64,000 nucleotides of DNA. Source: DATEDA01 sp963789885 (GTDB lineage: Bacteria; Pseudomonadota; Gammaproteobacteria; Burkholderiales; SG8-39). The notes beneath the pieces are model-generated. The model saw nothing but the letters and a program-made list of their open reading frames with translations, was not told where the DNA came from and made no database searches. Location of the stretch: contig CAWBNB010000016.1 in the NCBI GenBank assembly GCA_963789885.1, forward strand, positions 41,279-105,278, given 5' to 3'. The position numbers were made by a program, and so were the translations under genes. Positions 41,238-51,068 of this stretch are shown one piece after another (positions within the stretch are counted from its first letter, which is position 1; the number at the start of each line of letters is the position of its first letter).

Positions 41238-42709
41238 GGACGTGTCCCGTCCGTAGTTGAAGCTTTGGACGGCGGTCGGTTCACAGGCTAAGCAGCACGC
41301 GTCTTCACGTCAACCTCCTCGACCGATCGCCCGAGTGCAGTGCCAAGCACCCAGAGCTGGCGATGACCCTGGATCTTGCGGAACGACTTCTCCGCTTCCA
41401 GGAATCCGGTCGCCGTCCAGCGCAGCGCCATCTCGGCGTCGCGGTAGCGACTGACGCGATGGGTCACTCGACGTACGGCACCGTTCGGATTCTCGATCAC
41501 GTTGGTGCTCGCAAGGCAGCGCATCAGAGACGGCGTGAGCTTCAGCCGATTGACGGTGAAGGTCTCCTCCAGCCCCTCGAGCAGGCTCGCCGCGGCGTCG
41601 GCGTACTCGGTCTTGAGCCAGGCGGCCTGCTGCTTGAGCTTCGCGGTCCCGTCCTTCTCGGGCAGTTGGTAGGCCGCATGCATCACGGCTCTGACCTGCG
41701 CGGCGATCGGTTTGGGGAGCCGCTCGGTGACGTTTCGCATCTTGTGGATGCGGCAGCGCTGCACCTTCGCCTGCCCACCGAAGAGTTCCTCGATCGCGCT
41801 GCGAAGCCCCTTCGAGCCGTCGATGACGAACAGCCGCACCCGGTCCGGACCGATCCCGCGCCCGATCAGGCTCGAGAGCAGGTCCTTGACCACCTGTGCG
41901 TTCTCGCTCGCCCCCTGCGCAAGCCCCAGCAGATGCTTCTCGCCCTGGGCATCGACGCCGACGGCGGCCAGGATGTGGTGATCGTCGACAACGATCCCGT
42001 CGATCCACACCGCCAGGACGTCGAGCTCGTCGAAGCGACGACCCATCAGGGCTGCCAATGCGTCTCGGGCGGCCCGAATGAACCGGCGCGACACCGAGCT
42101 CTTGGCGATGCCCACGGTCCCGGCCATGCGCGGCAGCACCTCGGCGTACTTGCGCGTCGACACACCCCGAACCAGGATGTCGCGGATGCGCTCGCCCAGG
42201 CGCGGCTCGGCCTGCAGCCGCTCGTAGACCGGAATGGCCACTTCCTTGCCGCGAGCGGCGCGGCTGCGAAGACGCGGCCGCTTGACCGCAAGCTTCCTCT
42301 CGGCCAAGACCACACGCCCGGGCTGGCTGCCATGCCAGAGCACCTCGCCCAAGCGCCGACCCGGATGCTTCCTCCCGGCGACCTCCTGCGCCGAGAGCAC
42401 CAAGAGCTGCTCGACGAACCCGCGTGCGGCCTCGCTCATCAGCTCGTCGATGCTCGTCCTCGCGCTCTCGATGAGCTCCAGCATCGGCAGCAGCACCTGG
42501 CCCTGGTCGGCAAAGGCAGCTCGCACCGCGCTGGCGACGTCGTCTTGCCCGACGAGGGCCAGTCGCGGTTTTCTACCAGCGGTGTTTCCCGTACGATCCT
42601 TCATGGCGGTTTTCCTTTCCGTGAGTTTCACAGGTTGGCAAGCCCGATTCTCTCGGATTCACCAGGAAAACCGCCGCCCTCAACCTTCAACTACCCCTGG
42701 GACACCTCC
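41238..42709. mobile_element. IS256-family insertion sequence with 8-bp target duplication
   Basis: Inverted ends GGACGTGTCCC (41238) and, on the other strand, GGAGGTGTCCC (42709), with similarity continuing through GTAGTTGAAG. Flanked by GCAATACA at 41230-41237 and 42710-42717. Length 1,472 bp. It sits just 16 bp beyond the IS21 target duplication, between two once-adjacent genes. Confidence 0.9.
41288..42604 (-). CDS. IS256-family transposase
   Basis: 438-aa mutator-type transposase. DDE residues are in VWIDGIVVDDHH, RLFVIDGSKGLR and TNVIENPNGAVRR; the C/D(2)H-like motif is RCRIHKMRNV. ATG 42604 has AAGGAAA upstream; a longer start at 42631 is possible. Complete. Confidence 0.93.
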   Translation of the reverse strand: MKDRTGNTAGRKPRLALVGQDDVASAVRAAFADQGQVLLPMLELIESARTSIDELMSEAARGFVEQLLVLSAQEVAGRKHPGRRLGEVLWHGSQPGRVVLAERKLAVKRPRLRSRAARGKEVAIPVYERLQAEPRLGERIRDILVRGVSTRKYAEVLPRMAGTVGIAKSSVSRRFIRAARDALAALMGRRFDELDVLAVWIDGIVVDDHHILAAVGVDAQGEKHLLGLAQGASENAQVVKDLLSSLIGRGIGPDRVRLFVIDGSKGLRSAIEELFGGQAKVQRCRIHKMRNVTERLPKPIAAQVRAVMHAAYQLPEKDGTAKLKQQAAWLKTEYADAAASLLEGLEETFTVNRLKLTPSLMRCLASTNVIENPNGAVRRVTHRVSRYRDAEMALRWTATGFLEAEKSFRKIQGHRQLWVLGTALGRSVEEVDVKTRAA

Positions 42710-43192
42710 GCAATACACCTCGCGGCCATTTTAGCCGTGGCTCTCGGGACTGCTCAGGCCGCCGAATGGGTCATTGAAGGCCGTGTGGTCGGCGTCTCGG
42801 ACGGCGACACGATCACGGTCCTGGACGACGCCAAGACCCAGCACAAGATCCGATTCGCCGGGATCGATGCTCCGGAGAAGGGCCAACCGTTCGGCGAACG
42901 CTCGAAGGAGAGCCTATCGGCGCTCGTGTTCGAGAAGCGTGTTGAGGCCCGGTGCCACAAGAAGGACAAGTACGGCCGCGAGGTCTGCACGGTGGTCGCC
43001 AGCCAGCGTGATGTGGGTCTAGAGCAGATCCGCGCCGGGATGGCCTGGCACTATAAAGAGTACCAGCACGAGCAGACGACGCAGGACCGGCTCGTCTATC
43101 GGGACGAGGAAGACAACGCTAAGGCGCGAAGGGTCGGGTTATGGAAGGACGCGAAGCCGGTGCCGCCGTGGGAGTGGCGGCGGGACCGTTGA
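42710..43192 (+). CDS. Thermonuclease (SNase-like), 5' end disturbed by IS256
   Basis: Staphylococcal-nuclease-fold protein. Motifs are VGVSDGDTITVL (Ca-binding Asp), HKIRFAGIDAPEKGQ (catalytic Arg), FGERSKESL (Glu) and DKYGREVC (Arg). A hydrophobic stretch LAAILAVALGTAQA at the front is the end of a signal peptide, so it is probably secreted. The frame is open into the IS256 end and no natural start is visible. Restoring the pre-IS sequence also gives no ATG in frame, so the true start may be lost; GTG 42737 is the only near option. Confidence 0.75.
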   Translation, partial: AIHLAAILAVALGTAQAAEWVIEGRVVGVSDGDTITVLDDAKTQHKIRFAGIDAPEKGQPFGERSKESLSALVFEKRVEARCHKKDKYGREVCTVVASQRDVGLEQIRAGMAWHYKEYQHEQTTQDRLVYRDEEDNAKARRVGLWKDAKPVPPWEWRRDR

Positions 43193-43210
43193 CGGGGGAA
43201 TCCTCTGCGT

Positions 43211-44551
43211 TTAGGGATTGAAAGTGGGCGGTATAACGCCAATCCGCTCTTTGGTGTCATGGCGGTTAGGCGGGCCTCCTGCGATGGCCGCTCTAAGGGC
43301 TCCAGTCATCTCAGGAGATCCCACCCGCGCAACGGACGAAGGATTTTGCAAGAAAGGTTGGAGCGTAGGTTGCGTTGGCCTCCCTTGAACGACGCCACTC
43401 ATTTTGAAGGATGTGGTTGGATCTTTCGTCGGGATCGGTATTCCTCCCGGCCTCCAGCCAAATGTGAATTTCCACCGCACGCTCCAGGTAAAGTGGGCCA
43501 GGTGCTGGAAGTTGCCTTGAGGGTCACGGGCGGAAAAAATGGTGAAGAACTCGCGATCGTCGATCAGTTGAAGCAAATAGTTGTCATAGCCGGTTGCAAA
43601 GTTCGGTTGAATCGTGGGCACCAAAAACTGCGGGTGATCTCCTGTCTCGCTCGTCGCCAATCCTTTAGCGGCATTAAAGGCAAGGCTTCCCGATGTACCA
43701 GTCATCGTCCAAGGAGGATTGGGATCTACAGAGGTAGCACAATCTCGGCCAAGGTTCGCGCGCAATGCCGGAGGTATATCTAGCTGAATTACAACACTGC
43801 CATCAAGCCGGTCCTTCCCAGCATAAATTAGAAAGACCTGGTTGATCTTCTGAAACTGGATGAAGCCAAAATTCCAGCTAGACAGGTTCGGATCTCTGAC
43901 GGTAACGGCTACCGCGACCTCCCCAATAGCCGTCCAGGCGAAAGCTGCTTGAGTACCAGCAGAGGAAATAGCCCCAGGAACAAAGTTATTTGTCAAGTGT
44001 GTGTTCACGATGGGCTTCCCGGATAGCCCAATTGGGTCCACATAGATGTTCGGTACTGCGGCACTGGAATTAGTTGTGATTTTAGCTGACGAAGTGTTAA
44101 CAGTGATGGACCGGCGGATCACGCGGGCGGGATCTCTCGCGATCCGCGGCAACGGTTTGTTGGCCAGCACCAGGTCCGCCACTAGGTCGGCTTCTACTTC
44201 TAGCAGATTGTGGGGTAGTCCGACTGGGTATGTTCTGCTCCCGGCTCGCCACGGGCCCTGTTGCACGACGTGCACCAGTTCATGTACGAGTAGACGCAGA
44301 CCTGCAGGCGTTTCCGGGGCGTACTGTCCCGCGCCGAAAAAGATATCGCGGCCTATGGTGAAAGCGCGGGCTCCCAGAGCACGGGCCGCCATTGCTGCTC
44401 CCGTGCCAGTGTGGACCCGTACATGCCTGAAATCTAGGGCGAAACGTGCTTCCAGGAAGGCGCGGATGGATTGATCCAACGGCCGACCATCCATAGTGTT
44501 AAACGCTGCACCCATCGGTGTGCCGATAAAGAAACGATTTGCGTTTCTCAT
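43211..44551 (-). CDS. DUF4157 (eCIS-core-like) putative metallopeptidase
   Basis: 446 aa. The N-terminal segment matches the DUF4157 family: RPLDQSIRAFLEARFALDFRHVRVHTGTGAA, ARAFTIGRDIFFG, then HELVHVVQQ with the zinc motif H90-E91-x2-H94. The remaining 330 residues are unrecognised and may be a target-specific domain. DUF4157 proteins are often linked to extracellular contractile injection systems or secreted toxins. No injection genes are in the window, so delivery is unknown. A peptidoglycan-binding protein lies upstream on the same strand. Confidence 0.75.
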   Translation of the reverse strand: MRNANRFFIGTPMGAAFNTMDGRPLDQSIRAFLEARFALDFRHVRVHTGTGAAMAARALGARAFTIGRDIFFGAGQYAPETPAGLRLLVHELVHVVQQGPWRAGSRTYPVGLPHNLLEVEADLVADLVLANKPLPRIARDPARVIRRSITVNTSSAKITTNSSAAVPNIYVDPIGLSGKPIVNTHLTNNFVPGAISSAGTQAAFAWTAIGEVAVAVTVRDPNLSSWNFGFIQFQKINQVFLIYAGKDRLDGSVVIQLDIPPALRANLGRDCATSVDPNPPWTMTGTSGSLAFNAAKGLATSETGDHPQFLVPTIQPNFATGYDNYLLQLIDDREFFTIFSARDPQGNFQHLAHFTWSVRWKFTFGWRPGGIPIPTKDPTTSFKMSGVVQGRPTQPTLQPFLQNPSSVARVGSPEMTGALRAAIAGGPPNRHDTKERIGVIPPTFNP

Positions 44552-44757
44552 AGGAAGTTCCCGTTGGAGTTCGCGGTGATCTGGTCACCGCGCCACGCCC
44601 ACTAGTAGGCGAATTCGGCCCATCTCCAAAAAGATGCGCAATCGGCCCGCAAGAATCATTTCCGGTGCTCCGGATGCAAAAATCCTGCATAGCAGAGGGG
44701 AGTACCGCTATGCGTTGGCGATGCAGGGCGACCGGGGGACGTCTTTAGCGTGGTCGC

Positions 44758-45114
44758 TCACGTCCAGACATACCTCTGAGCCTCGATCGGCCGCATCGCT
44801 GACTTCATCGCTTCCGCCGCCGCTAAGAGTTGATCCAACCGATTCAACGTGTCTCGTCCTGCGACCCCGTCCTGTTGCAGACCCTGCTGGGCTTGGAATG
44901 CCAGGACCGTGCGAGCGGTTTCGTCACCGTAAATGCCGTCCGCTAGTTTCTTACCCTGGGCGGTCGAGTTGGGCATAGCGAAGCCGAGATCAATCAACGT
45001 TCTTTGCAATATCTCAACTGCTTTTCCTGTCGCCCCTTTCTTCAAGGGAGGGCTGTTCTCCGCCGCGATCTGTAGTCGCTCGTTATCAGCAAACCGTCGG
45101 GATATGAGTGCCAT
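44758..45114 (-). CDS. Peptidoglycan-binding domain protein
   Basis: 118 aa made almost wholly of one PG_binding_1 domain: PLKKGATGKAVEILQRTLIDLGF and DGIYGDETARTVLAFQAQQGL. There is no signal peptide. It is 206 bp upstream of the DUF4157 gene on the same strand, suggesting one functional unit, for example a cell-wall-targeting partner. The intervening 206 bp hold no clear gene. Confidence 0.75.
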   Translation of the reverse strand: MALISRRFADNERLQIAAENSPPLKKGATGKAVEILQRTLIDLGFAMPNSTAQGKKLADGIYGDETARTVLAFQAQQGLQQDGVAGRDTLNRLDQLLAAAEAMKSAMRPIEAQRYVWT

Positions 45115-45215
45115 GGAGATCTGCCTTTCCCTGCCTCATGCTGCCCTGGCAGACGGCCCTATTAGGGAGGTGGATATTCGATCATCGGTAAAGCGGATGA
45201 GCAAATCAATTCGGC

Positions 45216-45440
45216 TCATTCGGCGTGTTTGGTCCGGATGCGGGTGCGCAGCGCGGTTTGGCGAGGGGCCTTGGGCCGTGTAGGGAGCATTGTGCGCGCG
45301 GGATCGGCCGACTCGCAACGCCCGTTGCCCCAGGCGGCGGGTTTCAGGTCAGCGCAACGGCCCCCGCTGGGCGCGAGGGGCCTGCGGCGGGCGAGGTCCA
45401 GCCACGCCTCAGGATCGGCCTGAGAGGCTTTCAGCGCGTG
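45216..45440 (-). pseudogene. Degenerate C-terminal fragment (first copy)
   Basis: The minus strand encodes LHALKASQADPEAWLDLARRR and a further Arg/Pro-rich tail, without a credible start. The end region resembles the fragment at 46469-46585 at both DNA level (CCTCAGGATCG..CCTGAG..GGCT..TCAGCGCG) and protein level (ELERALRAAQA). Probably a remnant of a small island protein. Confidence 0.3.
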
Positions 45441-45661
45441 CAATCGCTCGTCGCCGCACATTCTTCCAGCCACTGCCGATGACCCTCGCGCATCGCAGTC
45501 AAGCTCCGAATCTTGCCCTCGGGCGTTCGCGGTCCCGTGGACGCGCCGCCGTGAAACTTGCATCGCCCGCCGCGCAGCAACAGCTTGCACTGACAGGGCT
45601 TACCCTGCCGATTTTTGGCCCCGCAGACCTTTCCTGATCGCGTTCTAGGTCTGCCCGCCAT
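45431..45661 (-). CDS. HGG-motif small protein
   Basis: 76 aa: GRPRTRSGKVCGAKNRQG, then CKFHGGASTGPRTPEGK. This Cys/His plus HGGxSTGPxTPEG pattern is common in small phage and island proteins of unknown function. Several Cys residues could bind a metal. The ATG at 45661 lacks a strong ribosome-binding site. Confidence 0.6.
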   Translation of the reverse strand: MAGRPRTRSGKVCGAKNRQGKPCQCKLLLRGGRCKFHGGASTGPRTPEGKIRSLTAMREGHRQWLEECAATSDCTR

Positions 45662-45853
45662 CGTTGTGCTCGATCGGTGGCCGCTCGGGTTCTCCCTTGC
45701 CGAGACTGATGTTGACGTGGAGAAGCTGACCTTGCGCGGGCCGAATATGGTCTCCGTAGGTCGCCGGGAGTTTGACAACAGCCACCGAGAGGTTTGTGCT
45801 TCGCGTATCGGTTGTCGTCGTAGACTTACGCTTCCGAATGGGAGGTATGAGCC

Positions 45854-46261
45854 ATGGATTCGGAAGCCCTTTATCTCGGGACGGTTCTTCTGGTAGCAGT
45901 CGGCTTTCTCCTGCTCGTGGCTATCCTCGCGTGGAAGTACCGTGGGCACCCCGAAGGCGTGCTCCATAACTTGGCGCGACCCTCAAAACGCGACATCGAG
46001 AACGCCCGAGAACAAATTGGCCGACTGAAAGGAGAGAGCCCGCCATCGCGGGAATCTCTGTGGCAGCAGAGGGTGGTCGAGGCGTTGGCAGGCGGTCTTG
46101 GTTGGCTGTTCGTAGTGCTGATCGTGGCTGTATATCTTGCCTTCCTCATTTGGCCGTTGTGGGAGTTTTGGTCAATGCCGACTGACAAACAGATCGTCGG
46201 CCTATTGGGAGCGATCGTTGCTCTGCTCCTCTTGATCATCGCGAAAATGTCTCGCCGCTAG
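45854..46261 (+). CDS. Membrane protein of unknown function
   Basis: 135 aa with three predicted helices (YLGTVLLVAVGFLLLVAILAW, LGWLFVVLIVAVYLAFLIW, IVGLLGAIVALLLLIIAK) and a charged loop between the first two. ATG is preceded by GGGAGG. No family recognised. Confidence 0.65.
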   Translation: MDSEALYLGTVLLVAVGFLLLVAILAWKYRGHPEGVLHNLARPSKRDIENAREQIGRLKGESPPSRESLWQQRVVEALAGGLGWLFVVLIVAVYLAFLIWPLWEFWSMPTDKQIVGLLGAIVALLLLIIAKMSRR

Positions 46262-46468
46262 AGTCGATCGACCTAAACGGTCCGTGTTCGTTCGGTACGT
46301 CGAAGATTCAAACGTCGCGCGTTCCTCAATGATCCGGCTCGTGGGGGATCGCCAGGACGGCCTCATAGCGATGGCCGTCTTCCCCAGCCTCTAGGAGCAG
46401 TCTGGAGACGCATTACGGCCGCGCTAGAGCGTTTCGGCTCATCCGGTTCGACCAAAACCTCCCATGCC

Positions 46469-46585
46469 TCAGGATCGCGCCTGAGCGGCTCTCAGCGCGC
46501 GCTCAAGCTCGTCCGGCGAGTAGCCCCAGCGCGGGGCCATCGCCCGGATACGCTCGGCTAGGTCGATGATTCTCGGCCGATCCAA
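46469..46585 (-). CDS. Very small hypothetical protein or fragment
   Basis: 38 codons from a TTG: DRPRIIDLAERIRAMAPRWGYSPDELERALRAAQ. Composition looks coding and the end is shared with the fragment at 45216-45440. It overlaps the frame of the neighbouring DUF3987-like remnant. It could be the last part of that decayed gene. Confidence 0.3.
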   Translation of the reverse strand: MDRPRIIDLAERIRAMAPRWGYSPDELERALRAAQARS

Positions 46586-46980
46586 CCCTTCCGCGCCAAA
46601 TCAAGCAGGGCGCCCACTGAGCCCAGACCTACGACAAAAGGGATATATGCGACGGAAGCCATTCGCTCCACTTTGGTCGCTTCGATCGCTTCGGTCGCGA
46701 CATCAACGGTATCGTCAAACCTCGGCCGACCGCCCGCCAGTCTCCCGCTGCTCCGCATAGGCCGGCCCGCGCTGCGAGAGCATCTCCAATGCCACCGCTT
46801 GGCACGCCCATTTCGGCCGAAAACGTTGCGGATGTCGGTCCGGCTCAAGCCAGCCGGCCCCGCGGTGCGACCCCCCCGCAAGATATGGTCCGCGACGCGA
46901 TGCAGTTCGCCGGGCTAGGCCGTTGGCGCTATCGTTTGCCTGTCGCTCCGAGTCTAAGATTGAGTTGTCATACTTCCTCG
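46558..46980 (-). pseudogene. Remnant of a DUF3987-like island primase/helicase C-terminus
   Basis: Pieces in different minus-strand frames read together as HRVADHILRGGRTAGPAGLSRTDIRNVFGRN, VALEMLSQRGPAYAEQRETGGRSAEV and RFDDTVDVATEAIEATKVERM. This is the winged-helix end typical of DUF3987-type proteins. At least two frame changes and an in-frame stop separate them, and no N-terminal part exists upstream. Assignment is from remembered family pattern. Confidence 0.4.
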
Positions 46981-46993
46981 GGCAGGGGTTGTT

Positions 46994-49900
46994 ATGCCCA
47001 CGCACTTTGACCTCATCATCACCGCGGATTACCCGAATCGCACCGCCGAGTTCCGCCTGCTCGACGCGCATGGCGCGCAGCTCGCCTTCCGGCAGACGGA
47101 TTTCAAGACCATCGCCGTGTCGCCGCCGGCAGGGACTGTTCGACCTGCGGAACTACCTGCGCCACTACGTCGAGCCGGGCAAGGAAGCGGCGAGCGTCGC
47201 GGAGATCGGCGTGTGCATCGCCGAGGAGGTGCTGGGCGCAGGACATCTTCCGCACGCTCTGGGCATCCGAGTCCCAGCGCACGCTCCGCATCCAGTTACC
47301 CGGTGCCACCGAGGCAGGACAATCACCTGGCGGCGGCGCTCGCCCGCGTGCCGTGGGAGATCGCGCGGCCCAGCGGCGGACCAGCCCACGCTGGGCGAGC
47401 GCAACCTCCTCGTCCGCGTCGTCCATGACATGCGGCGCCGGCCACGCAGCCGCTCGATCTCGGCACGCGACGAAGTGCCTGCGCGTGCTGTTCGTCTTCG
47501 CCGAGGCGCGCGGGTCGCGTCCGCTGGCGGCGCGGCAGGAGCGGCGGGAGTTGCTGCGGCTCTTTGAACAGGAAATCTACCCGCAGCGCCGCGTCGTCGC
47601 CCACTTCCTCACCCACGGCGTCACGCGCGAGCGGTTGCAGGCGCAGATCCAGGAAAACGGCGGCTACCACATCGTCCACTGGAGCGGGCACGGGCACCTG
47701 AACCTGCCTCGAACTCGCCAAACCCGGCGGCGCACAGCGACCGCCTCTCCGGCGAGGAGCTGCTCGATCTCTTCACCGAGGCCGGCGGCTTCATCCCGCG
47801 CCTCTTCTTCCTCAGCGCCTGCCACTCCGGCGACATCCTGCGCGTGAAGGACTGGAACGACTTCCTCGCCGTGGCCCAGGGCAAGGAGCCGGGCACGAAG
47901 AGACCCGGCCTCGGAAACGAAGGACATCCCGCTGGACGAGCGCCCCGGCTACACCGGCACCGCCCACGCGCTGCTCCAGGGCGGCGTGCCGTCCGTGGTC
48001 GCCATGCGCTATGCCGTGGGTGACGACTATGCCCGCGAGCTGGCGCGTCGAGTTCTACCGCGCCCTGCTGGCCCACGCGCAGCCGAAGAGCGCCGCCGCG
48101 GCCCTGACCATGGCCCGGCAGTCGCTGCTCGATGCGCACGAAGCCCGACCACGCCCGCTACGCTGTCTGCGATCACGCCACGCCGGTGCTCTACGGCGCG
48201 GAGCAGCCCGGCCTGACCTTGCAGAAGGGCCGCAGCCCCGGTCTCGATACGCGCAATCCCCGGCTGCACCAGATCGCCGAATTGACCACGGCGGGACACG
48301 AGCACTTCGTCGGGCGCACCTGGGAACTGGCCGGGCTGGGCGCGGACTTCATCGGCTCCAGCAGCGGGGCGGAGGTGAAGCCCGTGGCGCTCATCACCGG
48401 CCTGGGCGGGATGGGCAAGACGGCGCTCACTGCCGAGGCGCTGGCGCTCTGGGAGTCGCGTTTCGAGTGGGTGCTGCTCTACCAGGCCAAGCCGAATGCG
48501 CTCGGCTTCGACGCCACGCTGCGCGACATCCACCTGAAGCTCATACGCCGAGCTGGGCCGCTACCACGAGCACGTGCAAGGCGCGGCCCGCCGATGCCAT
48601 CTACCGGGCAGCCGAGGCCGAGTTCACCGGCCCGGAGCGGCTGGAGCGCCTCACGCGCAATCTCGTCCGCGCCCTGCGCGATGAGCCGATCCTGCTCGTG
48701 CTGGACAACTTCGAGACCAACCTCAAGCCGCAGGCCGAACCCGGCACTGCCGCTGAACCGCTCTGGGCCTGCCAGGACCCGGCCTGGGACCGCTGCCTCA
48801 CCCAACTCGCGACGGAACTGGTCGGCACGCCCTCGCGGGTGCTGATCACCTGCCGGCGGCCGCTCGCCGCGCTGGCGGGGACGGCCTGCCATCGGGTGCT
48901 GCTCGGTCCGCTGCCGGCGGGCGAGGCCGCGCTGTACCTGCGGGAGCACGCCGGCTTGAGCCAGCATGATCTTCAGCGGCGATGCGGCGGAACGCGCCCT
49001 CGCCATGCGCCTGCTGCAGGCCAGCCGTTTCCACCCGCTGCTCATGGACCGTCTGGCCCGGCTGGCCACGGGTGGGCCGGCACTGCGGCCGCAGCTCCTG
49101 CAAGCGCTCGACGCGCTGGAGACAGAGCCACGACTACACCCAGCTTCCGGCGCTTGTTCGCCACCGAGCCGGGGGATGCGAAGGAACTGGCCTACCTGAA
49201 CGACGCGCTCGCCACCTCGCTCGATCAGCTCATCCGCGATGCCAGCCCGGACGCCCGCCGCCTGCTGTGGATGATCGCCGTGGCCAATGAGCCCGTCGAC
49301 TTGCGACCTGCTGCAGAGCGTGTGGAGCGGAGAGAGAGCCATGAGCAGGCAACGACTGCGGCAGCTCAAGCAGATGCTGGACATGCTCGCCCGGCTCCCG
49401 GCGGAGCTTCAGGAGCAGCTCAAGGCCATGTCCGCCGGAGCTGCGCGCCATGGCTCGACGCCCTGCCGCCCGCAGCCCGAGCCCGGCCCGATCCGACGCC
49501 GCTGCTGCGCCACCTGGTGGCCGTGGGCCTGGCCACGGAGGAGCGCACCGGACCGGACGATGCCAATCCCGACCTCACCTGCCACGAGCTGGTCCGCGAG
49601 CGCATCCGCGCCTGGATGCACGACCACCCGCAGGACCGGGCCGACCTGACGGAGAACACCATCCGCCTCGCCTATGCCGAGCGGCTGGAGGCGGTGTTCG
49701 AGGCCCTCCAGCACCAGAACATGACCGCCGCCCTGCAGGCCGGCAGCCGCGCCCTGGTCTATTGCGTCCAGGCCGGGGCCTAGGACCGGCTGGGTGACTT
49801 CGCCAGCCGGCTCGTCACCAGCACCAGCGATCCCCGCCTGCTGGCGGGCCTGCTCCCGCATCTGGAGGCCGCCGCCGAGTCCGCCCCGGAGGGCGAGCCG

Positions 49901-51050
49901 CGCTGGCCCTGCCTCTGCTACCTTGCCGATGCGCTGAGGAATGGCGGCCGCCCCGATGCCAGCCTGCCCTTCTACGAGCAGGCCGCCACCCAGGCCCGCA
50001 CCGCCGCCGAGGCCGACGGTGAAGACGCGCGCCAGGCCTGGGCGGATGTCGCCGCGATCACCGGCAACTGGGCCAACGCTCTCAGGAAGACCGGCGACCT
50101 CGACGCTGCGCGCCAGCGGCACCTCGACAGCGCCGAGGCCGACAAGAAAGCGGGCAGCCCAGCCGTCAATGTCATCGGCAGCGAACTGGAGGCCCTGCGC
50201 ATCGACATCATGCAGGGCCAGGCCGCGCAGGCGCTGCCGCAGGTGGAGGCGCGGCTGGCGCAGGTGGAGGCCTGGTGGCAGCAGCACCGCTCCGGCCAGC
50301 CCGTGCCGGAGGCCCCGATGCCGAGTTCCTCGCCCGCACGCTCATCAGCGCGCTCGACATCGCCAGGGAAGCCCACCTGTGCCCAGGAGGACTGGGAATC
50401 CGCCCTGCGCCGCATCGATACCATCCTGGAGGTCAAGCGAGCGCTGGAGCGCCCGGCGGAGGACATCGCCGCCACGCGGATGAACCGCGCCGTTGTGCTG
50501 GGAAGATCTGGGCCGCTTCGGCGAGGCGCAGGCCGAGCTGGAGGCTTGCCTCCAGGTCTTCCAGAACGATCCCACCAGGAGTGCCAAGGTACTCAGTTCC
50601 CTCGCCCATCTTGTTCTGGCGATCAAGGCGACGTGGCCCAGGCCATCACCCAGGAGCGCCGCGCCCTCGCCCTCTGCGAGCAGTTGCCCGATCCCGCGCG
50701 ACCGCGCCATCTCGCACAACAATCTCGCCAGCTACCTCGAGCGCAGCGGCACCCCGTCCGCCCTCGCCGAATCCCCCCGCCACCAGCTCGCCGCCCTCAT
50801 TTACCAGCTCGTCGCCGGGCTGGGGCAGGACCTCCAGACCTCGCTGCGCAACTACGCCATCGATTTCCGCCGCGCCCACGCCGCCGGCACGCCGCTGACC
50901 GTGCCCCGCGTGGCCGAACTGCTCGCCGACCCCGCCTTCCACCCGCTGGCACGACTGGCTCCGCCAGCGCCAGGCCGACGTGGCCGAGGTGCAGGCCGCC
51001 GTGGATCAGGCTCTGGACAGGCCCGGCAGGCGGCGCTGGAACAGGAGTAA
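46994..51050 (+). pseudogene. CHAT protease - STAND ATPase - TPR protein, multiply frameshifted
   Basis: One gene of about 1,340 codons read through all three frames. Order: N-terminal domain from ATG 46994 (HFDLIITADYPNRTAEFRLLD); CHAT peptidase with His in HIVHWSGHGHLN (near 47690) and Cys in FFLSACHSGD (near 47810); STAND/NB-ARC ATPase with Walker A GLGGMGKTAL (near 48410) and Walker B ILLVLDNFE (near 48700); then helical TPR-like repeats to TAA 51050. About two dozen frame breaks occur, nearly all +1, and one TGG-to-TAG stop at 49781. CHAT-STAND-TPR proteins act as sensors that cleave a partner. As written it cannot be translated. Confidence 0.8.
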
Positions 51051-51068
51051 GTCAAAGGAACCTGCCCC

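Noticed and set aside
41363..42700. Plus-strand frame antisense to the IS256 transposase and joined to the thermonuclease
   Set aside because: The IS part is a mirror of the transposase; only the part after the IS end is real coding sequence.
50315..50320. Treating every break in the CHAT gene as an extra A
   Set aside because: This break needs a lost base (or two extra), so the pattern is strong but not absolute.
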